DNA of 64,000 nucleotides from CAXXHQ01 sp963665265 (GCA_963665265.2 OY762224.2:620001-684000), one strand, 5' to 3'. Positions 32,003-41,478 are shown, numbered from the stretch's first letter. Program-made: numbers and translations. Notes: generated from the sequence alone by a model not told the origin.

Positions 32003-34015
32003 GTGACCATCGACACCACGATTAAGGCCGAAAAAGAGATGTCCGGTGCGAACGGAGATGGAGCGGTGAAGAATCGCCGTCGCGCCACCGCCCACTCCAT
32101 GTCGGCCAGCCAACGAGATATTTCGGTCAGCGAATTTTTTGCGAAGAACCGCCACCTCCTCGGCTTCGACAGCCCTCGCCGCGCTTTGCTCACCACTGTC
32201 AAAGAGGCGGTCGATAACGCGCTCGACGCCTGCGAAGAGGCCGGCATTCTGCCCGAAGTCTGGGTGCACCTAGAAAAGACCGGCAACGACCGCTTTAAAG
32301 TCGGCATTCAAGACAACGGGCCCGGAATTCTGAAAAAGACCATTCCGCTCGTTTTCGGTAAATTGCTCTACGGCTCGAAATTCCACCGCATGCGCATGAG
32401 TCGCGGTCAGCAAGGGATCGGTATTAGCGCGGCGGGCATGTACGGTCTGCTTACGACCGGCAAGCCGGCCAAGATCATGTCGAAAATTTCGAAAAAGGAT
32501 CCGGCGCATTACTACGAAATCCAAATCGACACGAAACGCAACCAACCGGAGATTTTGAACGGCCGAGGGGACGGCGTCGAGATTCCGCCCGGCGAGGCCG
32601 GCGCGAAACTCATCGGAAAGCACGAAATCGAATGGATCGATGTCGATCACGGCACACGCGTCACCATCGAACTCGAGGGAAAGTATCAGCGCGGCCGCGG
32701 CAGCGTCGACGAATATCTCGAGCAAACGGCCATCGCCAATCCGCACGTCGCGATTCATTACGTCGATCCGGACGGCAATCAGACCGACTACGCCCGGGTC
32801 GCCGAACGATTGCCCCCCGAGCCGAAAGAAATTCTTCCGCATCCCTACGGCGTCGAATTGGGCCGTTTAGTGACGATGCTCAAAGACGTGAAAGAGCCGA
32901 CGATCACGCAGTTCTTATGCGCGTCGTTTTCGCGAGTGACTCCGACGGTCGCGAGAAAAATCTGCGAAACGGCCAAAATCAGCTCGAGGGCGAATCCGAA
33001 AAAAATCGGCCGGCACGAAGCCGACTTGCTCTATCAATCGATTCAAGCGACGAAGATTCCGCCCCCCTCGACCGATTGCGTCACGCCGATCGGCGAGGAA
33101 TTGATTCTAAAAGGAATGCACCAAGTGGTACCGGGCGAATTTTACGCCGCCGCCACGCGACCGCCCGCCGTCTATCGCGGCAATCCGTTCGTGATTGAAG
33201 TAGGCTTGGCCTACGGCGGATCGCCGGCTTCGCATAAAGTCCCCCGCGACACGCTCGAAGAGTTGATGGTCGAAAGCGACGCCCGTACTCTTCGACAGTT
33301 TTTGATCACGACGTTCAGCGGGCTCGGCTCCGATTCGGCCGACAAAATTCTCGACGAAACGGGGCTTAAACGCCGCGTCAGTCCGAGCAATTTGAAAAAA
33401 GCGGAAATCGACAAACTGCATGCCGCCATGCAGAACGTGAACATCAGCGAAGGGCAGTCGATGAATATTCTGCGCTACGCCAATCGCGTGCCGTTGCAGT
33501 TTCAGGCGGGCGCATGCGCGATCACGCAGACCGTCATTCAAACGAATTGGCGTTCCTACGGCCTATCGCAATCGCGCGGTTCGCTGCCCAACGGTCCGAT
33601 CTCGCTGATGATTCATATGGCCTCCGTTTGGGTCCCCTTCACCAGCGAATCGAAAGAGGCCGTCGCCTCGTATCCGGAAATTCAAAAAGAAATTCGCTTG
33701 GCCATTCAGGCGGTCGGTCGCAAGTTGGGCATGTATTTGCGTCGGCGTCTCCGCGTCAAGCACGAAGGCGAACGCCGCAATATGTTCCTCCGCTATATCG
33801 GCGAAGTCGCGACCGCCGTGAGCAGAATTAATAAAGCCGATCGCGATTCGATTTACGAGAACCTGATGACCGTGGCGAAAAAACGCACGGCCGAGGCCGA
33901 TCTAAAAATGGATGATCGCGGTCGCAAGGTCGAAGAGGAGGACTACGGCGAAAACGTCCTCATCGTGCCGCGACAGGATCATGCGACGGCCCTCGAATCG
34001 GCGGCGGAAGAGTAA
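32003..34015 (+). CDS. top6B: DNA topoisomerase VI subunit B
   Basis: 670 residues from GTG with GGAG upstream; ATG 13 codons in is the alternative. A GHKL ATPase domain is complete: N-box EAVDNALDACEEA (68-80), DNGPGI (104-109) and the loop SRGQQGIGISAAGMY (133-147). The helix-two-turn-helix, transducer and C-terminal parts follow (ITQFLCASFSRVTPTVARKI; HMASVWVPFTSESKEAVA). Subunit B powers ATP-dependent strand passage by the A2B2 topoisomerase VI, whose DNA-cutting subunit A is related to Spo11. Subunit A is not next to it here; the following gene is a metabolic repair enzyme. The enzyme is mainly archaeal and plant, with scattered bacterial examples. Confidence 0.95.
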   Translation: MTIDTTIKAEKEMSGANGDGAVKNRRRATAHSMSASQRDISVSEFFAKNRHLLGFDSPRRALLTTVKEAVDNALDACEEAGILPEVWVHLEKTGNDRFKVGIQDNGPGILKKTIPLVFGKLLYGSKFHRMRMSRGQQGIGISAAGMYGLLTTGKPAKIMSKISKKDPAHYYEIQIDTKRNQPEILNGRGDGVEIPPGEAGAKLIGKHEIEWIDVDHGTRVTIELEGKYQRGRGSVDEYLEQTAIANPHVAIHYVDPDGNQTDYARVAERLPPEPKEILPHPYGVELGRLVTMLKDVKEPTITQFLCASFSRVTPTVARKICETAKISSRANPKKIGRHEADLLYQSIQATKIPPPSTDCVTPIGEELILKGMHQVVPGEFYAAATRPPAVYRGNPFVIEVGLAYGGSPASHKVPRDTLEELMVESDARTLRQFLITTFSGLGSDSADKILDETGLKRRVSPSNLKKAEIDKLHAAMQNVNISEGQSMNILRYANRVPLQFQAGACAITQTVIQTNWRSYGLSQSRGSLPNGPISLMIHMASVWVPFTSESKEAVASYPEIQKEIRLAIQAVGRKLGMYLRRRLRVKHEGERRNMFLRYIGEVATAVSRINKADRDSIYENLMTVAKKRTAEADLKMDDRGRKVEEEDYGENVLIVPRQDHATALESAAEE

Positions 34016-34053
34016 ATACGACGTTCTTCGCATTACATTGACCGGAGCGAGCC

Positions 34054-34935
34054 ATGCAAGATCTTCCGCAACTTCCTCCGCGTAAGCCGGATTCGCACAA
34101 GGGAGACTTCGGCACGGCGCTCGTCGTCGGCGGTTCGCGAGGTATGGCCGGTGCGGCGGCGTTGGCCGCCATGGCCGCGCTTCGTGGCGGCGCCGGATTA
34201 GTTCGCGCGGCCGTGCCGAACGTTTGCCTCGAGACCGTCGCCGGATTCAATCCTTGCTACACGACGATTCCCCTTCCCTGCGATCCGCTCGGACGTATCT
34301 CTTTCGCCGCATTGCCGACGATTAACGAACAGGCCGAGAAGGCGACGGCGCTGGCCGTCGGTCCGGGCCTCGGGCAATCGGACGACCTTCGGCAATTGAT
34401 CTACGATCTCTTCGTCGAGCTGCCGAAGCCGGCGGCGTTCGACGCCGACGCGCTCAACGCCCTAGCCGAGCATGGCGATTTGCCGAAAGTCGAATTCGGA
34501 CCGCGGATCTTAACGCCCCATCCCGGCGAGTTTGCTCGGCTTGTCGGCCGAAAGCTTGGCGGCGACGCCAGAAACGATGCCGCGACCGAATTGGCCGTGA
34601 AAACCGGCTCGGTCGTCCTCCTTAAAGGACGTCGAACGTTTATCACCGACGGCCAACGCCATGCCTTTAACGAGACGGGAAATCCGGGAATGGCGACCGG
34701 CGGCTCCGGCGACGTGCTGACAGGATTGATCGTCGCGTTGCTCTGCCAAAAGATGGAACCGTTCGAAGCCGCTCAGTTAGCCGCTCATCTACACGGTCTT
34801 GCCGGCGATTTGGCGGTAAGCGATCTCGGCCAAGTTTCTCTCACCGCCCTCGATTTAATCAGCTATCTCCCTAAGGCGTTCCAAAAGACGGAAAAGAAAT
34901 CGGGCACGTTCATCGGATTCGCCGGTTACCATTAA
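34054..34935 (+). CDS. nnrD: ADP-dependent NAD(P)H-hydrate dehydratase
   Basis: 293 residues, a complete carbohydrate-kinase-like (ribokinase-fold) domain. Signatures are HKGDFGTALVVGGSRGMAGA at the N-terminus, LTPHPGEFARLVG in the centre and GNPGMATGGSGDVLTG near the C-terminus, which carries the catalytic aspartate. The enzyme dehydrates the damaged S-epimer of NAD(P)H hydrate back to NAD(P)H, using ADP in bacteria. In many bacteria it is fused to an N-terminal YjeF epimerase domain (NnrE). That domain is absent here, so the epimerase must be encoded elsewhere. It lies 38 bases after the topoisomerase gene and may share its transcript. Confidence 0.95.
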   Translation: MQDLPQLPPRKPDSHKGDFGTALVVGGSRGMAGAAALAAMAALRGGAGLVRAAVPNVCLETVAGFNPCYTTIPLPCDPLGRISFAALPTINEQAEKATALAVGPGLGQSDDLRQLIYDLFVELPKPAAFDADALNALAEHGDLPKVEFGPRILTPHPGEFARLVGRKLGGDARNDAATELAVKTGSVVLLKGRRTFITDGQRHAFNETGNPGMATGGSGDVLTGLIVALLCQKMEPFEAAQLAAHLHGLAGDLAVSDLGQVSLTALDLISYLPKAFQKTEKKSGTFIGFAGYH

Positions 34936-35009
34936 TCGTATAATTTGCGGCGACCAAATACATTAATCGAAAAACCCACTTTCGGATCCCCTCTCCTCTC
35001 GAGTTTCCT

Positions 35010-35576
35010 ATGAAAATCTACACGAAAAAAGGCGATCGTGGCGAAACGGGACTTCTCGACGGCGTGCGGACTTGGAAAAACGATCCTCGGCTCGAGGTTT
35101 GCGGCTCGCTCGATGAACTAAACGCCGTCTTGGGATTGATCCGCGCGGAAGGACCGATTGACGAAGTTGATCAACTTCTCAATCGCATTCAGCACGAGCT
35201 ATTCCATGCGGGAGCGGAGCTTGCCACGATTCCCCCCGCCTCTTCACCCTGCGAAACGATCGGGGAGGAGCATGCGCGACGATTGGAACAGGCAATCGAT
35301 CGCTTCGAGGCGGATTTGCCCGCGCAGACCGGTTTTATTCTGCCTGGCGGTTGCCGAGCCGCCGCTCTCTTTCATGTGGCGAGAACCACCTGTCGTCGAG
35401 CGGAACGCTTTTTAGTCGCCCTGCTGCGACACCATGAGCATGCGGTTTCTGAATATATGTCGGCCTATCTGAATCGGCTCAGCGATCTCCTTTACATCCT
35501 GGCCCGCCATGCGAATTTCGAGCAAGGAATGCCCGACATCCCTTGGAAAAAACATCTTGATGGGGAATCCGCATAG
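35010..35576 (+). CDS. Cob(I)alamin adenosyltransferase, PduO type
   Basis: 188 residues. The N-terminus MKIYTKKGDRGETGLLDG is the ATP-binding signature of PduO-type adenosyltransferases. The helical bundle motifs LEVCGSLDELNAVLGL, FILPGGCRAAALFHVARTTC and SEYMSAYLNRLSDLLYILAR follow, including the Arg-Arg-rich substrate helix. The enzyme transfers the adenosyl group of ATP to cob(I)alamin to make coenzyme B12. No B12-dependent enzyme or cobalamin riboswitch lies next to it; only about 75 bases separate it from the gene before. The cofactor is probably used by an enzyme elsewhere, such as methylmalonyl-CoA mutase. Confidence 0.95.
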   Translation: MKIYTKKGDRGETGLLDGVRTWKNDPRLEVCGSLDELNAVLGLIRAEGPIDEVDQLLNRIQHELFHAGAELATIPPASSPCETIGEEHARRLEQAIDRFEADLPAQTGFILPGGCRAAALFHVARTTCRRAERFLVALLRHHEHAVSEYMSAYLNRLSDLLYILARHANFEQGMPDIPWKKHLDGESA

Positions 35577-35747
35577 TTTATGCCGATAATTTGCGCATTT
35601 GCCTAGCTTAAAATCAATGCATGCCTAAAAAATGGGCGTAAAATTGAAACTCGCGACATTTTTGTCGCTATTTAAGAAAACGCCAATGCCGTAACTATCA
35701 TGTTCGTAAATGGTTAATTGGCATCGCGGTGCAACGCAAAAGAAATA

Positions 35748-35764
35748 TTGGCACGTGAATTGCT
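35748..35764 (+). promoter_or_regulatory. Sigma-54 promoter of the amt-PII-glnD cluster
   Basis: TTGGCACGTGAATTGCT matches the consensus YTGGCACG-N4-TTGCW. The invariant GG (35750-35751) and GC (35762-35763) are separated by 10 bases, as required. It lies about 96 bases upstream of the amt start. This implies RpoN with an NtrC-like activator and induction under nitrogen limitation. Confidence 0.85.
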
Positions 35765-35859
35765 TTTCTCCGATTGGACATTTTTGCGCCGTTTTTCGCG
35801 GTCTGCCAGTTTTGTCCCTCCCTTTACCCCTTTCATCGCGACGGAGGACGCATCCCGCC

Positions 35860-37311
35860 ATGTGTTCCATTTTTAAGCTGCGCTCTTGCTGTGTTTTGGC
35901 CGTGTTGTCGGTCGTTTTTCTTACCTCTTTCGCCTCGAAAGCTTTGGCGGACGATGCGGCGACCGCTCCGACGGTTTCCGCAGCTCCCGCGGTCGTTGCG
36001 ACCCCAAAATTAGATACCGGCGACAACGGCTGGATGCTCGTTAGCTCCGCCTTAGTGTTGATGATGACCGGTCCAGGCTTGGCGCTGTTCTACAGCGGTT
36101 TAGTTCGCAAGAAAAACGTCATCAGCGTGATGATGCAATGCATCTTCCTGATGTGCTTAATGACCGTCATCTGGGCGTTATGGGGTTATACTCTCGGTTT
36201 CGGCGGAGACGGCGCTTCGCAGCCGCCGAAGTGGATCGGTAATTTCGATCACGTCTTCATGAAAGGCGTGCAGCCGGTTTGGAACGCCGAAAAAAGCGTT
36301 TCCGAAACGCCTCTGCATCCGGTGTACACGACCATTCCGCGTTTGACTCATATGCTGTTCCAAGGAATGTTCTTTATTATTACTCCGGCGTTGATCTGCG
36401 GCGCCTTCGCCGAACGCATGAAATTTAGCGCGATGGTCGTCTTTATGATCGCCTGGGGAACCGTCGTCTACGCCCCGCTCTGCCATTGGGTCTGGGGCGG
36501 CGGAATCCTGATGTACGGCAGCCCGAACGCCTTGCAAAGCGTCGGCGGAGCATTGGACTTCGCCGGCGGAACCGTAGTTCATATTAGCTCCGGCGTTTCC
36601 GCGTTGGTTTGCGCCTTGGTTCTCGGCAAACGCCTTGGCCACGGCAATGAACCGATGCCTCCGCATAATTTGACGTATACGGCCATCGGCGCCGCAATGC
36701 TCTGGGTCGGCTGGTTCGGCTTCAACGCCGGTAGCGCGTTGAACGCCGGCGGCTTGGCCGCGAGCGCGTTCTGCGTGACCCATTTTTCGGCGGCGAGCGC
36801 CGGATTGACTTGGGCCGCTTTGGAATGGACCCTGCGAGGTAAACCGAGCATCCTCGGCACTTGCTCCGGCGTGGTCGCCGGGTTGGTCTGCATTACTCCC
36901 GCCGCCGGATACGTGACGCCGATGCCCGCCTTGCTGATGGGCGTGCTCGTCTCGATCGTCTGCTACACGGCCTGCACGGCCGTCAAGCATCGCTTCGGCT
37001 ACGACGATTCGCTCGACGCCTTCGGCGTGCACGGAGTGGGCGGTATTTTAGGCGCAATCCTCACCGGAGTGTTCGCCACCCGCGCCACTGGCGCGTTCCC
37101 CGACGGCAAGCTGCTCGGCTTGCTCGAAGGCGGGCCGATTTTGGGCGCGCAAGTCGTCGCCGTTTTGATCACGATCGCCTTGGCCGTCGTCGCCACCTAC
37201 GTCATTTTGAAAATTATCGACGCCACCTTGGGCCTTCGAGTTTCCCGCGCCGCCGAGATCGAAGGACTCGACTTCAGCCAACATGGCGAAGAAGGCTACA
37301 TATTCATTTAG
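35860..37311 (+). CDS. amt: Ammonium transporter
   Basis: 483 residues from ATG 35860, with GGAGG upstream. The start gives a signal peptide (CVLAVLSVVFLTSFASKALA), usual in bacterial Amt proteins; a longer in-frame reading is unlikely. Eleven membrane helices follow, with GPGLALFYSGLVRKKNVIS, the pore segment DFAGGTVVHISSGVSALV containing the first of the twin histidines, and DAFGVHGVGGILGAILTGVF with the second. It carries NH4+/NH3 across the inner membrane as a trimer. The PII gene follows 340 bases later and glnD after that, so transport is probably gated by the PII protein's uridylylation state. A sigma-54 promoter lies upstream. Confidence 0.96.
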   Translation: MCSIFKLRSCCVLAVLSVVFLTSFASKALADDAATAPTVSAAPAVVATPKLDTGDNGWMLVSSALVLMMTGPGLALFYSGLVRKKNVISVMMQCIFLMCLMTVIWALWGYTLGFGGDGASQPPKWIGNFDHVFMKGVQPVWNAEKSVSETPLHPVYTTIPRLTHMLFQGMFFIITPALICGAFAERMKFSAMVVFMIAWGTVVYAPLCHWVWGGGILMYGSPNALQSVGGALDFAGGTVVHISSGVSALVCALVLGKRLGHGNEPMPPHNLTYTAIGAAMLWVGWFGFNAGSALNAGGLAASAFCVTHFSAASAGLTWAALEWTLRGKPSILGTCSGVVAGLVCITPAAGYVTPMPALLMGVLVSIVCYTACTAVKHRFGYDDSLDAFGVHGVGGILGAILTGVFATRATGAFPDGKLLGLLEGGPILGAQVVAVLITIALAVVATYVILKIIDATLGLRVSRAAEIEGLDFSQHGEEGYIFI

Positions 37312-37651
37312 CAGGCGGTTTCGCCGAAGGGAAAAAAATGTCGCGCTCGACCCGTTCGCCGGCTCGAGCGCTTGGGGCAAGGCCGACGCTTTTTCAGCCG
37401 CCTGTGCTATACTAGACGTAGCGTGTCCGTTCCCCCTATACTATGGGCGGAACGGCGGTCGGCTTAGCCGACGATTTGCGATTCATTTCGTTGACCAAAA
37501 CTGCATCGTTCAACGTTCCGTTTCGGTTGTTTTTGTACCCATTACAGTTCAAGCTGCGCTTCGTCGACTGTTTCCCCAGGAAAATAAGTCGACCCGATGA
37601 AGATCGAAGCCTCGCCTGGAACTGGAATCCGTATGAGGAGTTCTGTTCATC
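37312..37651. other. Intergenic region between amt and the PII gene
   Basis: About 340 bases. Two TATACT hexamers (37408-37413 and 37437-37442) could be -10 elements but lack good -35 partners. No second sigma-54 site was found. A 70-codon frame here overlaps the PII start region and has no recognisable content. Confidence 0.4.
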
Positions 37652-37990
37652 ATGAAAAAGGTAGAAGCGATCATCCGACACTTCAAGCTTGAGGACGTGA
37701 AGAACGCCTTGGCGGAACAAGGAATAGCCGGAATGACGATCACCGAGGTTCGCGGCTTCGGTCGCCAAAAAGGCCATACCGAAATGTATCGCGGCACGGA
37801 GTATCAAGTCGATTTCGTTCCGAAGATTAAAATCGAAGTCGTCGTCCAAGACTCCAAGCTCCAGACGGTCCTCGACACGTTGATGCGTTCGGCGCAAACC
37901 GGACAAGTCGGCGACGGAAAGATTTTCGTCACCACGTTGGCCGAGGTCGTTCGAATTCGTACCGGCGAGTCGGGCGAAATCGCGATCTAA
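37652..37990 (+). CDS. glnK: PII nitrogen regulatory protein (GlnB/GlnK)
   Basis: 112 residues, the normal length. The T-loop EMYRGTEYQVDFVPK carries Tyr51, the uridylylation site, and Tyr46. The signatures VRGFGRQKGHTE and GDGKIFVTTLAEVVRIRTGE complete the ATP and 2-oxoglutarate site. PII trimers sense 2-oxoglutarate, ATP/ADP and glutamine status. When unmodified, GlnK types plug the Amt pore. Position right after amt favours the GlnK role, but GlnB and GlnK cannot be separated with certainty by sequence alone. GAGGAG lies 12 bases upstream. The modifying enzyme GlnD is the next gene. Confidence 0.95.
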   Translation: MKKVEAIIRHFKLEDVKNALAEQGIAGMTITEVRGFGRQKGHTEMYRGTEYQVDFVPKIKIEVVVQDSKLQTVLDTLMRSAQTGQVGDGKIFVTTLAEVVRIRTGESGEIAI

Positions 37991-38072
37991 AGATCGGACT
38001 ATACGGACGCCGACGTTGCCCATGATCCTTTGACGGCGTCCGCCCTCGCGACAATTTCCAGATCAGCCGCCC

Positions 38073-40712
38073 ATGACGACTCTGCGCCCCAGCGTGATTG
38101 AAGCGAAAAATCGCCTTGCCGAAGGCTACGAACGCCTAAAGCTCCGACATGTCGAAGGCGCCTCCGGCGTGGAAATTTCACGCCGGCTGACCGATTTGCG
38201 CGACGAAGTCGTGCTCGACTTGGCCTTGGCCGCGCTCGAGGATATCGGCGAGGCGGGCGACGACGGGCTCCTCAAGCACGTCGCCTTAGTCGCCCACGGC
38301 GGATACGGACGCCGAGACGTCGCCCCGTTCAGCGACGTCGATCTCATGCTTTTGCATCCGATCGGCGTCGGCTCTCGCATTCCCCCTTTCGCCGAACGCT
38401 TGCTGCGCGACGTGTTCGACGCGGGCTTGATTCTCGGCCATAGCGTCCGTACTCCCGATCAAGCCTGCCGATTGGCCTTCTCCGACGCCGAAATCTGCAC
38501 GGCCTTAGTCGAGTCGCGATTGCTCGTCGGCGACAAGCATTTGTATCAAGGATATATGCGGTCGTTTCAGCGAACGGTCGCCCGTCATCAACGTTTCTTG
38601 ATCGGCGAGATCGATAAATCGCGTCTGGAAGAGCGAATGCGCTTCGGCGAGACGGTCTTTCTCTTGGAGCCGAACGTCAAGCGGTCGGGCGGCTCGCTCC
38701 GCGATATGCAATTGATCCGCTGGCTCGGTTTCGTCCGCTACGGCTCGAAAAATTTCTCCGATTTGGCCGACTTCGGCGCGCTAAGCCAAGACGATCTCGA
38801 GGCGTTGACCCGCGCGAGCGAATTCCTGCTGCATTTGCGCAACGAATTGCATTTCCATTCCGGTCAGCCGACCGACGTCCTCGATCGCGCCGAGCAGCTT
38901 CGCATCGCCGAGATGCGCGGCTACCGCGACGCCGACGGATTGCTTGCCGTCGAAGCGTTTATGCGTGATTACTTCCGCCAAACGCAGGCGGTCTGGCACA
39001 TCGCCGAACGTTTTTTGGCGAGAGCCAGAATGCGGGATCGTTGGGCGCGAGTCGTCACCGCCTTTTTCGGGCACCGCGTCGAGGACGGCGTTCACGTCGG
39101 ACCGGCCGGTATGGTCATTCGCAAGCATAAGGCCGAGGAGGCCGGACGCAACCTAACGACCGTGATCCGCCTCGTCGATCTAGCGAATTTGTACGACAAG
39201 CCGATCGAGCCGCACACCTGGGAAATCATCCGCCGCGAGGCCGCGAATTTGCCCCCCGCGATGCCGCCTCCCGAGGCGTGCAAACATTTCCTCTCGCTCT
39301 TGAATAATCCCGCGCGGATCGGCCAATTCCTCCGCGATCTGCACGACGCCGGATTGCTTGAGCGCTTTATTCCCGCTTTCGCCCGCGCGCGAGGCCTCCT
39401 GCAATTCAATCAGTACCACAAGTTCACGGTCGACGAACACTGCCTGCGCGCGTTGGAGTTCGCCACCGATTTGCAACAAGACGAAGGGCCGTTGGGAAAA
39501 GTCTATCGCTCGATGCGCAATAAGTCCGTCCTGCATCTCTCGCTGTTGCTGCACGACTTGGGAAAAGGCTACCTGGAAGATCACCGCGAAGTCGGCGTGC
39601 AGATCGCCGCCGACGTCTCCAAGCGATTAGGTTTGAACGCCCGCGACGCCGAATTGTTGCGGTTCCTCGTCCATAAGCACATGACGATGAACCACATGGC
39701 GTTTCGCCGCGACGTGGACGATCAATTAGCGATCGACCTAGCCGTGCTCGTCGGCACGCCCGACGTCCTGAAAATGCTCTATGTGATGACCGCCGCCGAT
39801 TTGGGCGCGGTCGGGCCGGGCGTTTGGGACGGCTGGAAGGCCGAGATCGTCACCGATCTTTACCATCGCGCTATGCACTTCCTCGCCGGCGAGAGTCCCG
39901 CGACCGTCTTGGACGACAACATGCGTCAGCGTCGCGAATCGATTCAAGCGTGGCTCGGCGCCGAAAAAGACGATGAATGGTTCGCCCGCCGCGTCGAAGA
40001 ATTGCCCGACGATTATCTGAACGCCACGCAACCGAAGCAAGCGGCCTCCGATTTGCGATTGCTGCATTCGCTTCACTGCGAGACGGCGTCGCGGGCTTTG
40101 GCCGTCAGCGAGTATCTGCCCGAAACGGCGGTTTGCCAATACACCGTGGCGACGACTGAAAACGTCGCGCCCGGCATCTTCCACAAGTTAAACGGCGCTT
40201 TGACGAGCCAGGGCTTGCGGATTCAAGCGGCGCAAATCCATACCTTCGCCGACGGCTCCGTGCTGGACCGCTTTTGGGCGATCGATCCCGACTTCGCCGG
40301 CGAGCCCCCCTTCGACCGCCTCGGTCATGTGAACGACGCTTTAGTAAAATCGATTCTCTATCCGACGAATCAGCCCCCGGTCTTCCGTCGGACTTGGCAT
40401 TCCGGCGGAAACCGCGTCGTGCGAACGCCGGGCATTCCGACTCGCGTCAACATCGACAACAGCACTTCCGACAAGTTCACCATTCTCGATATTTTCACGC
40501 ACGACCGAACCGGCTTACTCTACGCCATTACCCGCGCGCTCTTCGATCTGGAACTTTCCGTCGCCCGCGCGAAAATCGGCACCTACCTCGATCAAGTCGT
40601 CGACGTCTTTTATGTGACGGATCGAGAAAGCCGAAAAATCGAGGACGAAACCCGCCTCGAAGAAATCCGCAAACGCCTGCTCGAAATCGTCGAAACGCTG
40701 CCGAATTCATAA
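38073..40712 (+). CDS. glnD: [Protein-PII] uridylyltransferase / uridylyl-removing enzyme
   Basis: 879 residues with the full domain order: nucleotidyltransferase domain (GGYGRRDVAPFSDVDLML, residues 76-93, with the catalytic Asp pair), GlnD-type linker, HD hydrolase domain (LLLHDLGKGYLEDHREVG, His494-Asp495), and two ACT domains (about 695-760 and 801-875, the second with FTILDIFTHDRTGLLYAITR). It adds UMP to Tyr51 of PII when glutamine is low and removes it when glutamine is high; glutamine is sensed by the ACT domains. It lies 80 bases behind the PII gene, completing a sensor-target-transporter cluster with amt. Confidence 0.97.
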   Translation: MTTLRPSVIEAKNRLAEGYERLKLRHVEGASGVEISRRLTDLRDEVVLDLALAALEDIGEAGDDGLLKHVALVAHGGYGRRDVAPFSDVDLMLLHPIGVGSRIPPFAERLLRDVFDAGLILGHSVRTPDQACRLAFSDAEICTALVESRLLVGDKHLYQGYMRSFQRTVARHQRFLIGEIDKSRLEERMRFGETVFLLEPNVKRSGGSLRDMQLIRWLGFVRYGSKNFSDLADFGALSQDDLEALTRASEFLLHLRNELHFHSGQPTDVLDRAEQLRIAEMRGYRDADGLLAVEAFMRDYFRQTQAVWHIAERFLARARMRDRWARVVTAFFGHRVEDGVHVGPAGMVIRKHKAEEAGRNLTTVIRLVDLANLYDKPIEPHTWEIIRREAANLPPAMPPPEACKHFLSLLNNPARIGQFLRDLHDAGLLERFIPAFARARGLLQFNQYHKFTVDEHCLRALEFATDLQQDEGPLGKVYRSMRNKSVLHLSLLLHDLGKGYLEDHREVGVQIAADVSKRLGLNARDAELLRFLVHKHMTMNHMAFRRDVDDQLAIDLAVLVGTPDVLKMLYVMTAADLGAVGPGVWDGWKAEIVTDLYHRAMHFLAGESPATVLDDNMRQRRESIQAWLGAEKDDEWFARRVEELPDDYLNATQPKQAASDLRLLHSLHCETASRALAVSEYLPETAVCQYTVATTENVAPGIFHKLNGALTSQGLRIQAAQIHTFADGSVLDRFWAIDPDFAGEPPFDRLGHVNDALVKSILYPTNQPPVFRRTWHSGGNRVVRTPGIPTRVNIDNSTSDKFTILDIFTHDRTGLLYAITRALFDLELSVARAKIGTYLDQVVDVFYVTDRESRKIEDETRLEEIRKRLLEIVETLPNS

Positions 40713-40800
40713 AACGGCGTCTTGGGAATTCTTCTCTTCATCATTCTGTTTTGTTAGAATCTATTAGCGTGTGATTCGGCTTTTCAATGGGGAGGCATGT

Positions 40801-41478
40801 ATGCCAAGTAGCGCGGTCATTGATCGTTCGGCAAGAGATCAGCTCGCCGAGGCGATGGAGCGATTCTTATCGGAGGAGATTTCTTCCTGGGAGCTTCTTG
40901 ATCATATCGAAAAAACGCCTTGGCAAGACTCCGCCGTTTCTTTTGCGGCCAATTCTCTTTACTTGCCTTTGGTTAATTCAGAAGACCATAAGGCCCAATT
41001 ATCAAAAGCTGAGTGGAACTTCTACCAGCGCCTCCTACTTATTCTTCGCTCTAATGCAATAGTTGAAATTTCGAGAACTCGGATATGGTCAAGGCGGCAA
41101 CTTCTTGCGGCGGCAACTCTCGTGGCGTTCATTGCAATTACGATCGAAATTGGCTGGAATTCCTGGTTGTTCCTCTTATTAATTCCGATGGGGTGCGTTT
41201 CCCTCATAATCGCGAAAACGAAGAAGCCTATTCCTTTTCCGGCAGAGCTTCAATTAACGTACCCATTTGCATCCCAGGGGGAAATAATTGCGGTTCGTCG
41301 GGGAACGCCGGGGTTCAAAAAACGCCGATGCTTGGCGCCAAAGCTACGCAAAGAAAGGATGTCTCGACAAGTCACTAGAGTATTATTATTTCCGGTTGCA
41401 TGGTTTTTACTTTCTCCATTCCCGCTTTTTTACCAAATGCTCCCGGATCAGGTGGAGACGACCTGGGTGCGATTATGA
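40801..41478 (+). CDS. Membrane protein of unknown function
   Basis: 225 residues from ATG 40801 with GGGGAGG five bases upstream; an upstream GTG (40771) is less likely. The N-terminal 90 residues look soluble and helical (RDQLAEAMERFLSEEISSWE; KAEWNFYQRLLLILRSNAIV). Two adjacent membrane helices follow (LLAAATLVAFIAITIEIGW and WLFLLLIPMGCVSLIIA), then a basic loop (PGFKKRRCLAPKLRKERM) and a last hydrophobic stretch (LLFPVAWFLLSPFPLFYQML). It is visibly more AT-rich than its neighbours, which may mean later acquisition. No family is recognised. Confidence 0.7.
   Translation: MPSSAVIDRSARDQLAEAMERFLSEEISSWELLDHIEKTPWQDSAVSFAANSLYLPLVNSEDHKAQLSKAEWNFYQRLLLILRSNAIVEISRTRIWSRRQLLAAATLVAFIAITIEIGWNSWLFLLLIPMGCVSLIIAKTKKPIPFPAELQLTYPFASQGEIIAVRRGTPGFKKRRCLAPKLRKERMSRQVTRVLLFPVAWFLLSPFPLFYQMLPDQVETTWVRL

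Noticed and set aside
35719..35734. A second sigma-54-like element TTGGCATCGCGGTGCA upstream of amt
   Set aside because: The GG and GC are only nine bases apart instead of ten, and the -24 element is weaker. The site at 35748-35764 fits much better.
36178..37032. A 284-codon minus-strand frame opposite amt
   Set aside because: It is antisense to conserved Amt helices and encodes a His/Gln/Ala-rich chain with no domain.
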